DNA of 64,000 nucleotides from Anopheles merus (lineage: Eukaryota; Arthropoda; Insecta; Diptera; Culicidae). The notes beneath the pieces were generated by a model. The model made no database searches, was not told the origin of the DNA, and saw only the letters and a program-made list of their open reading frames with translations. The translations under genes and the position numbers were made by a program. Positions 22,171 through 35,200 of this stretch are shown here, piece by piece (position 1 is the stretch's first letter; every line of letters begins with the position of its first letter). The stretch covers positions 21,883,428-21,947,427 of the forward strand of contig NC_054083.1 of assembly GCF_017562075.2 (NCBI RefSeq), read 5' to 3'.

Positions 22171-23046
22171 CAGCAAAGTCTCCCGATCACCCCCTTCCAC
22201 CCAATTGCGGAGGTGACTTACTGTCGCTGTCACCCTGCCAGCCGAAAACCCGCTAACTGGCAGCTCGGTTCGTCCTCTCCGTCGGGCTCGTTAGGTGAAC
22301 GTGTTAATTTTACGAAATTGACGCGCGAATGCCACCCGTACCCTTGCTGTTGTGGGCCTTTGAATAAGGGAAGAGGGGATAGTAGCACAATCCGGGGGGC
22401 GGGTACATCAGCTTGGAACGGTTGGTGGTTCGATTGTGAGATTTTGAGTCTGTCGTGTTTGCCATCTTCGAAGGTGAACCGGGTGTATCGTGGCCCCCTC
22501 CCATGGGGTGTGTAACCTCCGGCCATGCGCCTGAGTGACAGCTTTCGTTCGGGCTGTTTTTGTTCCCCTTTTTTTGCTGTCGTTTACATCGTGTCGTGAG
22601 TGTGCGTGCGTGCCTTATGTGTGTTTGGATTTGGACTGGTGCACACATATGTCAAAGTGTGTGCAAGACTGCAAAGATTTGGCCCGTGTAATGTGCGCTA
22701 AACGGAAAGTGAATGATGATAGTTCAGCGCGAACCGTTTACCATAAATGTCCCCTGTGTTTTCCTTTTCATAAATGTGTGTCTTTTTCTCTATACTACGC
22801 TTTAATTCAGGAAACAAAATGTAAATGGTGCTATAATAGTTTAGCTACACCGTGCTGAACCGGTGCTGTAGTGTGGAAGCATAATAACCCCGAGAAGCAT
22901 AATTATCATCGAGCGAAAGCACGTTCCTGTGTACAGTGTGTCGTGCAATTGTAGTGAAGTGCTGCACGAGAAGAAAAGAGCACAAGTGAAAGTGTTTTAT
23001 AAATGATAAACCTGTGCTTTACATACAGTGCAAAAGCTTGAGTGCG

Positions 23047-23092
<46 letters not shown>

Positions 23093-23865
23093 GTGCGTAT
23101 TCATATTGTGCGTATCAAATGCAGCCCAGGTGTGTTGCAGCAAGCCGGGTGATTTGCATAAGTGTGTAAATTATCTCGCCTATGCCTCCGTGTCTGCACT
23201 GTGGCAGGGTGTGTAATTCGTGTGCGCTGCTTAAAAGCTCGGGCTTTGTTCGCTCCGGTACGCTAGCATGAATGAAACGACGAGCCGGTGCCATACAGCT
23301 GTTGCGGAACCGATGTAAAGCGGGAAAAATTAACACGTGTCCAAACTGCAAACTTGCAACGCTGGTTCAGCCCGCTCCCGAAAGCAGCAACCTTGGGATG
23401 CTGTCCGAACGGCAAGGTGTTGGCCATTGTACACGGAGCATAATTTATTAATGGTGCTTACAACGTAATAAACAAAAAAAGTCACCGCCAAGCAATGCAC
23501 AGTAGAAAGCGAATGAAACAAATGTTCCTGTCGCAGTATCAGCGTCCGCGGGGCGTTTAAAGAGTTTTGCTGGATAAAGAGTTTTTAGAGAGGGTTGATG
23601 TGTGTGTGTTGCCCCTTCAGTCGTCGTTTCTAACCATGAACGAACCGATTCACTGTTAAACATATCACGCATCGCGGGAACCGGGTGCGCTATGTTCGTT
23701 TGCTAAAAATCGGGCAAGATCGGTTGCTTCTCTATCCGCACCATTCACTTTGCCATTGCACGGTCCCCACCACACGTGTACGTGTGAGGGTGTGTGTTTG
23801 TGTGTGTGTGTGTGTTCGTGCGTTGAGTGAGCGGAGCCGAACGCACCGGGGTTTAGCAAAAGCAG
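22171..23865. other. leader-like noncoding DNA before the coding exon
   Basis: The stretch is rich in GTGAAGTG, CAGTG and AAGAGCACAAGTG wording typical of mosquito 5' leaders (22880-23040), and it contains the TG tract at 23049-23092. The reading frame of the downstream exon is open back to 23640 but contains no ATG and crosses a TG repeat. This piece is therefore more likely untranslated or intronic than coding. Confidence 0.4.
23049..23092 (+). repeat. (TG)n microsatellite
   Basis: About 20 TG dinucleotides occur in a run. It lies within the leader-like region upstream of the exon ending at 24206. Confidence 0.95.
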
Positions 23866-24206
23866 TCAAGGTGGCCGCGTCGAAGAGATCCCGCGGGACC
23901 TCGGCGTCCGAAGGTCGCCTTGCGCCGCCGGCCGCATCGACGGACAGTGTCGGCGGTGGGCATACCGCTGCAACGAGCAATACCACCGCCACTACCGTTG
24001 CCACCTCGTCCTCGTCCGGCGGCCCGACCATCGATCCTTCCACCGCCAGCCTACGGTCGTCCAGTTCGCGCCAGGGTTCGGTCGATGGCGTGATGCAACG
24101 ATGCGGCCTCTGCTCCATCATCTCGAGCCTGCTGCGGCGCGCCATGTGCGTCGGGTCGCGGCGTGGTAGCGGCGAGTCCTACTATCAGGAGCTAGCGGAA
24201 ACAAAT
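23866..24206 (+). CDS. coding exon of an unidentified long-intron gene; 5' edge uncertain
   Basis: From about 23866 one frame has strong G/C bias at third positions and encodes a Ala/Ser/Thr/Gly-rich, probably disordered stretch ([20 protein letters not shown], then [11 protein letters not shown]). It ends with [19 protein letters not shown] and [14 protein letters not shown]. It stops at AAT|GTAAGT, a near-ideal donor, in phase 0. The only in-frame ATG is 24093. Either translation starts there, giving a 38-codon first exon, or an upstream exon is spliced in near 23856-23866, where AG occurs without a good pyrimidine tract. The coding bias upstream of the ATG favours the second. Cys 4, 7 and 19 after the ATG suggest a palmitoylated N-terminus (inference). 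I do not recognise the family. The antisense frame 23732-24145 is its shadow. Confidence 0.65.
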
Positions 24207-24212
24207 GTAAGT
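24204..24212 (+). other. 5' splice site opening a very long intron
   Basis: AAT|GTAAGTAGT fits the metazoan donor consensus at all six intron positions. No convincing acceptor with a coding exon follows for tens of kilobases. Two ratchet sites at 37278 and 58358 would each regenerate the same GTAAGT donor after this exon. Confidence 0.7.
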
Positions 24213-24688
24213 AGTGAGCAGCGGCTTTCAACGCGTAATGGGAGGTGGGGACACTTTCACCAGTGAGGCACCATGCGTCTCCATGGGCGGGGAAAAGCGG
24301 AGCTTTTCTCAATGGGAACAGTGTGGTTTAGGCGAAAAAAATGGATCAGTCTTGCGAAAGGAAAAGCTTACAATTTAATGCTACTTTCTATTTCGGCGAA
24401 CACAAAACGCGTTTACGATTCCGGTTTTGAAGAGCCAAAAATAAATCTCAATTATGTGAAAACACTCATCTTTTCGCCAAATATGACAAAGGCTCAGCGA
24501 TGAATTAGACATAATTAGTGACTCGTTTCAAATTCCCCCACTTCAGCACCTTGTTTTTTTTTTGCTTGACAACCCCCTCCAAAGCCAAACCACTCAAAAT
24601 ACATCAAAGCGAACGCTGCACAACATTCGGTGGCTCACTTTGTCGAGATTAATTTGGCAAACGATGCTGTGTGCGTGTGCGTCGCCGC

Positions 24689-24696
24689 TGACGTCA
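24689..24696. promoter_or_regulatory. palindromic CRE (TGACGTCA) in the intron
   Basis: GCTGACGTCATCAGC contains a full CRE about 480 bp downstream of the donor at 24206. Its flanks also resemble a Maf-type half palindrome. Early-intron enhancers are common, but a single octamer is weak evidence. Confidence 0.3.
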
Positions 24697-25409
24697 TCAG
24701 CCTCACACACGGGGGAAGCTATTTTAAACGGCATCAGCTGGCGTGCCAAAACGGTGGTTAAACAAAAAGCTCACTGCGATGAAGAAACGTTTCACGGTGC
24801 GGTCGGCTGCCAACATCACCTCCGTCATGCAGCGTGGTGTGTCTTCCGTCGCTAATTGTGAAGCGTCCGATTGGAGGCGCCGTTGCGTCGTTTTGCTGAT
24901 TAAATTATTAGTTCAGCGCACGGTACGGCCGGTTTTGAGCGCCATCAACGCCACTCGCGTGATGTTTGTTTTGGATGCGCGAAAAAAAAGAAAGAAGCTC
25001 GACCGGTTTGGTGCGTTTTTAAAGCGTTAGTATCGTACGCAGCTGCGCTTGGGCAGGAGGGAAGCTGGGATGCTGGGTGTGATAATGTGGTCGTCACGGA
25101 ATGATGTGGCCGTGCGTACGTGACGGTCAGTTCCGAACGGAAGCTGATCAGCTGAGGGCTGTTATGGTGTGACGAATGTTGTGCAAAAGGTGTGTTGCTT
25201 GCAAGGCGCAGTTCGACAGTTGAGAGAAATGCTTTGGAAAGGTTTTGTGGGATTGTTGAAGAGGTAGAAGAAAATCAATTTGTGTTGAAAAGTGCCTCCG
25301 TTAACAAGACAGATAAAGTGGAACTGCTTGCATACATATGCTGACCAACTGGTGATTGTAAAAATGAAGTTTTCATCGAAAACGATTCCTGCTACATCCA
25401 AAGTTTTCT
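24697..25409. other. intronic DNA, no gene seen
   Basis: Mixed-composition sequence. The 95-codon frame at 24743-25030 is Arg/Lys-rich with no motif and is probably spurious. No repeats are seen before the 12-bp array. Confidence 0.5.
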
Positions 25410-25790
25410 GGAATCGATTCCGGATAGTAGGTCTGGAATCAGTTTCCGGTATCGATTCTGGTATTGGCTCTGTAATCGGGTCCGGAAGCTATATCGGTGT
25501 CGGATTCGGAATTGGTTCCGGAATCGGAATTGGGTTCGGAATTTGAATTGGCTCCAAAATCTAATTCCGTTTCCGGAACAAATTGCGATATACAGGTCAA
25601 TTGTAATTATGGATCCGATTCTGATTACGAATCTGATTCGGAATCAGCTCCGGAATTGGCACTGGAATCAACTCCGGAGTTGGCTCTCGAATCAACTCCC
25701 GAATAGGCTCCAGAATCAACTCCAGAATCAGTTCCGCAATCAGCTCCGGAATCTGAATTGATTCCGAACACGCAATTGGAATCGGGTAGG
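25410..25790 (+). repeat. 12-bp quasi-palindromic minisatellite
   Basis: Nine units keep exact 12-bp phase from 25448 to 25555 (e.g. GGTATCGATTCT, GGAATTGGTTCC). Nine more do so from 25645 to 25752 (e.g. CAGCTCCGGAAT, CAACTCCAGAAT). The perfect palindrome GGAATCGATTCC lies at 25410-25421. The consensus GGAATYRRYTCC is close to its own complement, so every unit can pair with every other. Because 12 is a multiple of three, the array leaves frames open on both strands with 4-residue periods (ELIA/ELIL or GVDS/GADS). These are by-products, not proteins. Confidence 0.92.
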
Positions 25791-25821
25791 TTTGATTCCA
25801 AGCTCCCACGACTTGTACCAA

Positions 25822-28800
25822 TCATTACCTTTTAGTACCAACCTTTGCCAGCTCATAATTAGCAATTAGTTTGAGATATTTGTGATGCTTTAACTTGCAA
25901 CCCGAATCCTTTACCCAAGTATTACCCAAATGCCACAGGTTATTGGCGAGAGGATTGACGTAACGGTTGTAACCGCCAGCAAACTGGATATTTCCAAACC
26001 CGTATGCCGGCAGTACAAAAAAAAAAAACGCAAAAAATGGTTCTTTTTTTGTTCGTTCTCTTACACCCATCTGTTCACCTTTGACCTCTGTAATCGGTTC
26101 AAGCTGTTCATCGATTTGGATTGTTCCGATCGATCAATTTTGCTCCCATCGGTCATGTTCGAGTTAGTATCTTTTCTGCGTTTTTCGCTTTTCTGCTAGC
26201 GCTCCACCGTTCCCTGAGGAGAAGCGGAAACGCAATCGTGGTATAATCCCACGCCGGCAGCGAAAATGCACAACTTTTGAGTGCGAATTGAAAAGTTCCT
26301 AATGCGAAATAAAGCGTGGCTGTCAGTGTATGAAATGATCAATCGCTTTTATTAGTTTACTTTGGTTTTTAGATAAACACTTTCAATTGTGTTTATGTAT
26401 TGTATTATAATAAGAAATAGTGACATTAGAAATGGATTTAAAAGAACATAAGCCTTACGTGTTAACATATCAATCCAATCCGGGTTCATCGATCGTAGAT
26501 CTCGCGGGTAGAACAAACTCCGCAAGTTGTTGGCTTTTGGCGGCTTTGCTTGTTGGCTTTCGCTACTTTGCGCTGAAGATTAGATTGTTTAACCACGCAA
26601 AACTCTGCTAGTAGAGAACCGCAGCCCGTCGAAGAGGGTAAAATCTTACCGTACCGTTTGGCTACTCCGCCCCAGCCAGATAGTGCGACGGCGGGATTAG
26701 GCCGGGTTGCCCCTATAGGAGGAAACGTACGCGTGTGCACGGGAGGTTTGAAATGTTTATTTACACAGTGCAAATATGCTTAACGTCCGATTAAGCATGG
26801 GCTGGTAAACACTCTCCGCCCCACACAAGAAGCTGGTGTGTCTTTTGAGCTTGGCGGTGCAGTTTGCCTGCGGCCGCCTCCGATGGAGATCTTTGAACCT
26901 ACCGTGTGTGTGTTTTTTTGTTGTTGTTGTACTGTCTCACTCTTGTAATGGGAAGTGTAAGGGTTGTCACACGCAAGAAAGTAAATGATGACGGTGCGAT
27001 AAAAGGAAACAGTTTGCCCTATCGGTTATGCAACGTTGTTTTATCATGAGTGAGAAGGTCATAGCAATGGTTGAATTAGCGTTGTTTAAGATTAATTTGT
27101 TATCTTGAAATAAGAATTAAAAAAAGAATTTTGTATGTGTTAACTTAAAAATAAGCAGAGTAACAAATATAACCCCACGATATAGAAATACAACAAATTG
27201 AATAAGCGAAATCTTTCATCGCACGCATCGGAAACACGTTGATGCCAAACGTCGAAAACCCCGTACACGAATGCCAAAGAGCAAATAAATAATAAAACGT
27301 ACTGTTTGTTTCCTCAAATTTGCCATCTCATGCCATCGTACCGCACACACACACACATACACACACTTCGTTAGGAAAAATAAACACAAAAATATCAAAG
27401 GCCAACGAGAGTAGGCGAACTAAAGCCAACACAAAAAAAAAACACAACGCACACATACAGTGAAAAACTCACATATCTTGTAGTAGTGTACAGAAGACGA
27501 AGAAGAAGAAGAACATGCTTTCAATGTTTCTCCAAGTGTTCATACACACACACTCACACCCTCACCGACTCACAGTGTCTCCTACAAAGACGCATGAATG
27601 TTATGGGCTGATGACTGTAGTCGAGCGGAAGCACGCGCAAGGGACAGTGGGTGTGCGGGCGATGAGGAGTTCGGCTTCCACTTTACGCTTCGAGTGAAAA
27701 TCGATAATTTTTTCCTCGGATGTGGGTCGTGGATGTTGCTGAACTCGTCAGATGCACTGAAGGCTCCGATGATGATGATGGCGATGATGGCGATGATTCT
27801 GGGAGGATACTTTGTGCTCTTATTTGGCGAGAGCTTTCAATGGATGAATAGCGTGCTGGCTGGGCTGGGTAGACAGTTTTTCCCAACCGCCGCGAAGATG
27901 TGTGGCCGAACCGGAGCAAATGAAAAATTACAACAGCAGCAGCTCTTTGATTGCGTGGGCCCAGTAGCATTTGTTCGGACATACGTACCGAAGCTTGACC
28001 ACATTTAGAGCACTTTCAATGCGACATTTATCATCCCGAGCCAACGATGGGTCTTCATGATTGAGATGGATTGAAGTGTGCTCAGGGTTCGTTGCGTTAC
28101 CAAAGGAAGACTGTTTGCAGTAGCTCCAAGGAGCAGTAACCTTTAGCATGACTTTTCAAGCGATAGGCGAAAACAACAATTTTGAAAATATTATTAATGA
28201 ATATTTTTGAATTTGGATTGATTTAGATTGCGAAAAGATTAAGAAAAATCTATTTAAAAAATCTACACTTTCGAAGAGATCATAAATAACTGGTAAATAA
28301 CTGGTGCCACATTTAATTTTTCGTTGAATTTTTACTTCGTCCTGGGATCTTTTTTGTAAAAAATATAGAAATAATTTGAAAACCATATTCAATTATATCA
28401 AATAATCAATCAATCGCAATGGCAATGGCTCAATATATCGCAAAACAAAATCTATTGCCAATTGCCTCATAACATTTGCCACTTTTTTTAAATTACTCCA
28501 AACAAAAACTAAAATATCCCCTCCCATTATCAATCAAACCAGCGTGCGTACAATTTTCCCGCCCAGCGGTGTTGTGCCTTCAACTTAATCAAAACGAGGT
28601 TTACTTTACATTCCTTCACACCCATCGAAGTGGAACCATTGAGCAATAGCTCGGTGTGAAAATAGCACATTTCACGCAGCCAAATAGCTGCTAGCATTTT
28701 CCGACCCATTCCCCCCGTCCAACGTTGCCTCACCGACGGCACACACGCACGCACACAAACAGCTGGATTGGAAATCCAGGCGCGATCGCCACCCGCCCGA

Positions 28801-29190
28801 AGATCATTACACACCGGTTCCGTCCGGCCACTAGTACGCAAATGTATCCCGTAGAAGTGTAATTATTTATAGCAATTCGTAAACAAAACAGTTCCAAGGG
28901 ATAGGGTAGGGCAGGGGAATCGCCAGCGTAGACAACGGGGGGTTTGATTTTGTAACTCCCCGTTTTTAGCGCGCCCTCCACACGGATTGGAAAATCTCCG
29001 CTCGGCGAACCGTTTGCGTGAGGACTTGTTTGTTTTTGTGTGTTTATGTAGTACTGTGCGTGTATGTGTGGGTCTCTCTGTGTGTGTTTACGGCACACAT
29101 GATGCAAGCTGCACCTGTTGAGTTGTTTTGTTAGCTTTCTCCCTTCCCTTTCCGCCCGCCCTCTTCTTTCTCGCGAGGGATTCTCCAAAT

Positions 29191-29191
<1 letters not shown>
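25822..29191. other. intronic DNA, no gene seen
   Basis: The stretch includes a poly(A) run near 26018-26030, a CA tract at 27343-27365, GAAGAAGAAG at 27499-27510 and ATGATGATGGCG repeats at 27769-27797. The last makes the frame 27598-28008 look Met-rich. Around 28150-28520 it is very AT-rich. No supportable exon. Confidence 0.5.

Positions 29192-29265
<74 letters not shown>
29192..29265 (+). repeat. long (CA)n microsatellite
   Basis: About 37 uninterrupted CA dinucleotides occur. This is the source of the V-C-V-C run inside the 246-codon minus-strand frame 28730-29470, which is therefore not a credible gene. Confidence 0.97.
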
Positions 29266-29268
<3 letters not shown>

Positions 29269-32200
29269 CTTCTAACGTTCTCATCAAACGGACACTGGTC
29301 GCGGTCGTGGCGTTTTTGATAATCTGCCACTGCACGCACATGCTTTTGCCTGGGGGTGGAAGAATTGATAGTGTGTAGAGGGTTGAGAAGGGAGACGAAT
29401 GACGACGACGCCGACGACGCATGCACACACCACACACCGAACCGCAGATGGGTTCGGTAACTCCAGCCAAAGTGGTTGTGGTTCACTGGTGTGGACCGGC
29501 GAGAAGGCGATAAGAAAGTCTAATAAATGATTCAAACATTGACTAGCCTTCCACTTCCAACTCTTCAGCTCGAGTTGTGTGTTAGAATGGCAGCCCTTTT
29601 GCCCTTCCCCGCCATGTGCCTCGGACGAACGAACTGGTAGCAGTTGCTCCCGGTTCGCTGGGGACGCACTTAAGGGAACGAGCAGCAAGGGTCGCCTACT
29701 GCTGGTCAAGCCCGATGCAGCAGCTGCGGATGGCGGAAACGATGTTTGCCGGCAGTAAACATCCATCAGAGATTGTTCAGTTTTGCTACCAATAGCCAAT
29801 GGCGCGATGTGGGTTGGTGGTGGTGCAGCTCAAGTGGTGCATTTAGTGGCAAGTTCGGGTGCAGAGTTAGCCGGCAGGTGTGCTGTGGCAGTGGCGGCTC
29901 AAGTGTGTGCTCGTGTGGCTTATGAGCTGTGGCACTTTGATTTGTGGCTTTTGGGATCAGTCCGTTAAGGTAGTAAGGTGGAAATTGGAAAACTCCAAGT
30001 ATATAAGAATGCTAAATTTCATCTATAAAATAACTGCAAAGTATTGAAACGAAAACGAACAGGCGTGCTTTTCCTCTGCTTTTGGGGTTATGTTTTTTTC
30101 TTATGTGAAACAACAGACATAACGTCTGGAACAAGATGTTTGATAAGTCTGGGTTCGAGTCGAAATTGATTGCCGTCGATATAGCAAAGCAACAGCCACA
30201 ACAAAAACTCCCATTAACTTTGCGTCTGCTCGTGTAGATAATGGGGCTGTACGCAGGGCAATACGAGGTGTGTACGATAAGAATGGGGTGTCGTTGGTAC
30301 GTTTATCTTGCACCTTTAACACGTTGCTGCTGTTCTTTGCTTTCTCTCCTTTTTATCATTGGGTTTAGTAAGCTTCGTTACTAAAGGATGAGCAACAGCT
30401 TAACTTTTGTTTGTACGCTAATGGAATCGATGGTCGGTTTTTCGTGCAATCGAACACAATTTCAACCATTCCCAGCGGCAAAAACAATCATTAAGCATGC
30501 CTACAAAGCGGCCCAGATAAGCAAGGTCTCCGGATAGATGGTGGATGGCTTATCGGATTGGAAGTTCGGGTCACAATCGCAAAGCGTTCGCAGTGTCTTG
30601 CAACGAAACGTCACTTGTTGCCATAGACGGGCACATGAGCATTTCTTTTGATACGAACAGATTTTTACTCGGTAAACCATGGAACCACTTTATCGCGAGC
30701 CTCATTTCAAACCATGTGCGTCATGAAACGAATTGAGCGCGACCAAAAACAAAACGCGTAGTAAAATTTAATTGATAAATTAAACGCCACAAACACACAC
30801 ACACACACACACCTGAACTAAACAAACTTTCCAGCCTGTCCAGTTTACCACCTTCCATCCATCCGCAGCCGGTATGTGGAAGCCGGTTTCCTTCGCCGCT
30901 GTCTCCAAACGCCAAACTTATCATCCCGTTATCAAGCGCTGGTCCGGTGTTAATTACTGCCGGTTGATGAAATCCGTGGCGAGCGCGGGACGGTTGGGCA
31001 ATGGGAGAGGTTGTGCGTGGAGGCGAACCTGGACAGGCATTATTACACACGGACCACAACGAGACCCAGACGCTAGAGGTGAACGAAAATCGACCGAGCA
31101 GGCAAAAGTTTGTGTCTTATGTGTTTCTCCCTCTGTCTACCATTTTGTTGTGTTCGCTGTTATGGCTCGGTTTTCAATTATGCTGTCTCTCTGATAAGAT
31201 TTCCCAATCCCAACCACGAATGTAGTGCAGCAAACAAGAAGCACAGTTTCGGTCGAAATGTATGTCGATCGCTGTCAGTACACTCAGTCCGTGGAGGTGT
31301 GCTGCGGCGGTCGGCGAAGCTGCGGCAGCAGTTTTGTGTCCCCTTAAAGATTACACCCCGTCAAGGCCAGTGTGGGCCTGTCCAGCGGGCACGTGTTTGA
31401 AACGTGACCTAATTTATTTTCAGGAGTATGGCTGAAGATTGCTGATGAATTCTTTGCCACTTTTAAGGTGTATTACATAACTAGAAAAGCTCATGCATTT
31501 GTTGGCATGAAGGTTTCCCATCAACAATTGAAGCTAATGCGTGTGGGATCCATTCAATTTAACTTCTGATTGATACTGAGCGATATATTACGCCCATTGA
31601 AATCGGGCTACAACCGGACTGGAGGAAAGAGAGGGTGAGATTCGTTATCGGAAAGGAAGAACGCTATGTGCGCCAGTGCTTTACCACGGTTTATGTGGGA
31701 TTGCTTTGAAGATATGGTCGTACCTCGTCATCAAATCAGCTTGCCACAATCATCCGATTACGGTCGCGCATACGTTCAATGGAGAACGTCGGCGAGGAAA
31801 TGTTAAGACGTTGCATGTCAGAAAAGATGTGTATTTACGTGTAGAACCATCTAAATTCATATTTGTTAAGATTTGTTTCCAATTTTGCTCTACGATAGTT
31901 GTGATTGCTATCTCGTCGGGCTCTTCCTATAACTTCTTATCAATCACGAACTGGTTCGATCGTCCGATCGGGATGTTTAAAAATAATTCCCCTCAATCGA
32001 AGCTGTTATTTTTAGCCGAGCGTGATTGGTGGAGCTTTTCCAATGAGTGTGTGAATTGGCGCTGCATTGCCCTTGAAATTAAATTAAACAAACCAATATT
32101 GCCACGTTTTATCGCTCTTGAGCCGAGGAACATTGTAAATGCTGTGTTTATTTACTGAGCCAACGAAACTCAAGTGGACAGCTTCTTGATGCATGTCAAG

Positions 32201-35200
32201 ATATTATTCTTTTTGTTGCGACATATTGTTCAACCGTTTTAAGTTTTTGTGTTAACTTATGTATTTTTATGTATTTTTTGTTTTGTTTTGCGTTGTAAAG
32301 TTTGGGTCTTTTTCAATGTTGGTTAGTAAGCTTCTTTTATTTGCTCATGTATGCCCACTTTACACCGTAACACTATCAACAACTTTTACCAGCGCGCACA
32401 AACGCTCGGGCCGAGTATGTCGCAACCAGGCAGGCAGCACGTTCTTTATGCCGCCTGTCCACCACGGTATGCGATTCAAATTAAATTGTTGATTTTACGA
32501 CACCCAGTGTCGTATGCGTGTATCCCATAAAAAGTCGGCAGGCAGGCACTCAGGCAGGCAGCTGCCGACCGCCGCGGGAGGATGGCCGCAGGACCAATAA
32601 AGATATGTGCCGCCGTTGTTACCCTTGCCGCTTCACGTGCCCCAAGGGGGGAAAAGGGGCGAACTGGAACACAATGTGGTGGTGCTCCTTTCGTTCCATT
32701 TCGCGTCTACACTGCCGCCCTACAGCGATCGGAAGGGGGACGTGGAGACACAAAGCGAAGGCTGTGGTGGCTCAATTACGGAACGCATGCGGCTTCCTGC
32801 TCCGGGCAGACGTTATGGTTCTATTAGTGCTTGCGACGCTATCATCGTTGGCGTTGGCTGTCGGTTTCGGTTTCTGTGTCAATTTTAATTCCGCAATCCA
32901 GTTTACGCTGGGATTTTGCAACGCGAGCAAGACATTCCACGGCACGGTACGCCGTGGTTGGCGTGGAATTCTTCCGACTCTTTCATTCCGCCCCGGGAGG
33001 CAGAAGGGGGGGGGGGTTAGATTAGCATGAGCGTTGCGTTCAACGCTATGTCACTGCGCAGTAAAGCGCTCAGGCCGCACTGCTGGAGGCACGTCTACGA
33101 AAAGACACACCCCAAATCGAAGTTTATTGATGCGATTGTTGAATGGCGAGGATAGTATGAGCGTTGGTTTGAGGGGTGTTCTGTGTGGTACTGATTTGTT
33201 TACAAATATGAAGTTTTGATGATGGGGCTGGTGTTATTTCAGAGACTGGTTTACTTGTTTTCTTGATGCCATAATACTGGGATTGTGGTACAATGCAATA
33301 GTGTAATTGTGAAATCAAATGGCAAAGTATCATTATCTTAAGATTAATGAAATAAAGGAGTAAAGGGGGCGCCTTGTCAGCTCCCATTGGACATCTCGCT
33401 TGATCTGTCATATCAAGTTGCCCTACTATATGTTGACATACGGTCTCGGTTGTCGGCATTGAAGCATCACAAAAGCAAGCAGGTCAATTGCATTCACGCA
33501 CTGTGCTCTGAATTGAACTGACAATCGTTTAATTCTCAATGATTGAGTGTGTCTCAAAATAGATTCCGATAGCCACAAAGAGCAAGAAAAGAAATAATGT
33601 AACAATATGAAGCCTGTATGTGAATGCGAAGATGCTGTCACAGGGCAGCAATGCATTTGCATCGAATACTAGTATACAATTTAGACCATGGTACGCGATG
33701 CCACATTACGTAAAACATATATAGAGCATACGTGCGACTTAGTTGTGCACGAGACGGTGTGCGCCGGTGTCTAGTGTTGATTGCATACTGACGCCGGTAC
33801 ATAGCATAATGTACTAATGAAACGACTTTTGCTGTGATTTTGCCAATAAAATTTAATATAAATAAAGATCATGTTTTTGTTGTTAAGCATTCAAAGGGTG
33901 AAGTATAGTGGGAGCTCTTTGGGTATAGTAAGAGCATTCTAGCATGCTAGTAGATTCACAGACGCGCAAATAGCTTAGTAAACATAACCTCAAGCGTAAA
34001 CAGCACAATTAAGCACAATGCATGCGTAACGCGCCAATAAACAACCTGCAGCACTTTATTAAGCAGCCCGTTGCGCAACCGCGACGCAACGATAAAATTA
34101 TCCCCCGGGGGCCCTTAAAGCACACACATACACACGATCCATACGATCGTTCCTAATTTTCCAATTCCATACCGCTTCATCGTATCGCAGGCGCTCCAAG
34201 CTTCCATCCTGCGTCCATTCGTAGTGTTTGCTGGAGGCGGTGGCATCTTCGCATTAAAAGAATTCTTCGTCTCGCTCAATCCGTCCAGCAGTGTATGCGG
34301 AGTTGTAAGAGAGAAAAAAAAACAACGAGAAACCACCAAACCCGGCCACCAAACTATACTATCTACTACTAGTACTACTACTGGTGAAGGGCAGAAACCC
34401 CGCCCCTGTGCCAGGGCTGTGTGTCAAGATAAATCGTGATAAAGTAGGACAGGTTGATTGAGGAATGCAATTGATAAGTGTTTATTGTGTGCTTGATGAA
34501 GATAGACGGGTTTTTGCAACCCCCGGTGCGGGCGCGCGCTGTCGTCTAATGGCCGGTAGGGGGTTGGAAAGGGATTTGATGTTGATCATAGTTTTATGCA
34601 AACGTTCGCTTGATCCGGTGCTGCTCTTGCCTGTGCCCTCCCCACGAGAGCTCTTGAAGCCGTCGGTGGTGAAGGCAAGTGCACGCGAGCAACAAGAAAA
34701 CAACTGCAAGCAATGTTGATCAGCCCATTGCGATCGTCGTGTGATCGTGTGGCAATTTGCTTAGTTGAGCATGATTGATACAGTAGTGAGCTCGGCGGAC
34801 CCGCCAGGGCCAGTGACGACAATGACGATAACGAACGGGTGAAACCAAGATAGAAGTGGGTTGATTATGTGCGTTTGATAGTGTGCAGTAGGTTGCATCG
34901 AACTGCTTCGTTTAGTTTCGTTTTTAGCTAAAGTGTTGCACATAGTTTGTGTGCTTTCTTGTTGCTTTTTTTATTATGTTACATTATCAAGTTTGGTATT
35001 TTATGTTTTAGGTTAATATCATTTATCCACAATAAAAATAGAAACGTATCTCTCTAGAAATACATTAATCTTGTGGAAAAAAAAACTTCCGTCTTTATTC
35101 AAAATACATCCGAGCAATAACCACAAACCACTACCGTCCCCGTACGAATAATGGTGGCATTAAAAATAAAAGCTCACTGGAGCGTTTGAGGGCGCGCGTG

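Noticed and set aside
25497..25825. Repeat-type proteins encoded by the 12-bp array (ELIA or GVDS periods)
   Set aside because: The 12-bp period keeps every frame open on both strands. There is no start context or splice context and no codon-level constraint.
28730..29470. 246-codon minus-strand frame with a V-C-V-C run
   Set aside because: Its length depends on translating the CA repeat at 29192-29265. No domain is seen outside the repeat.
31676..32158. 160-codon plus-strand frame
   Set aside because: It opens at GTG, has AT-rich third positions like the surrounding DNA, and shows no motif.
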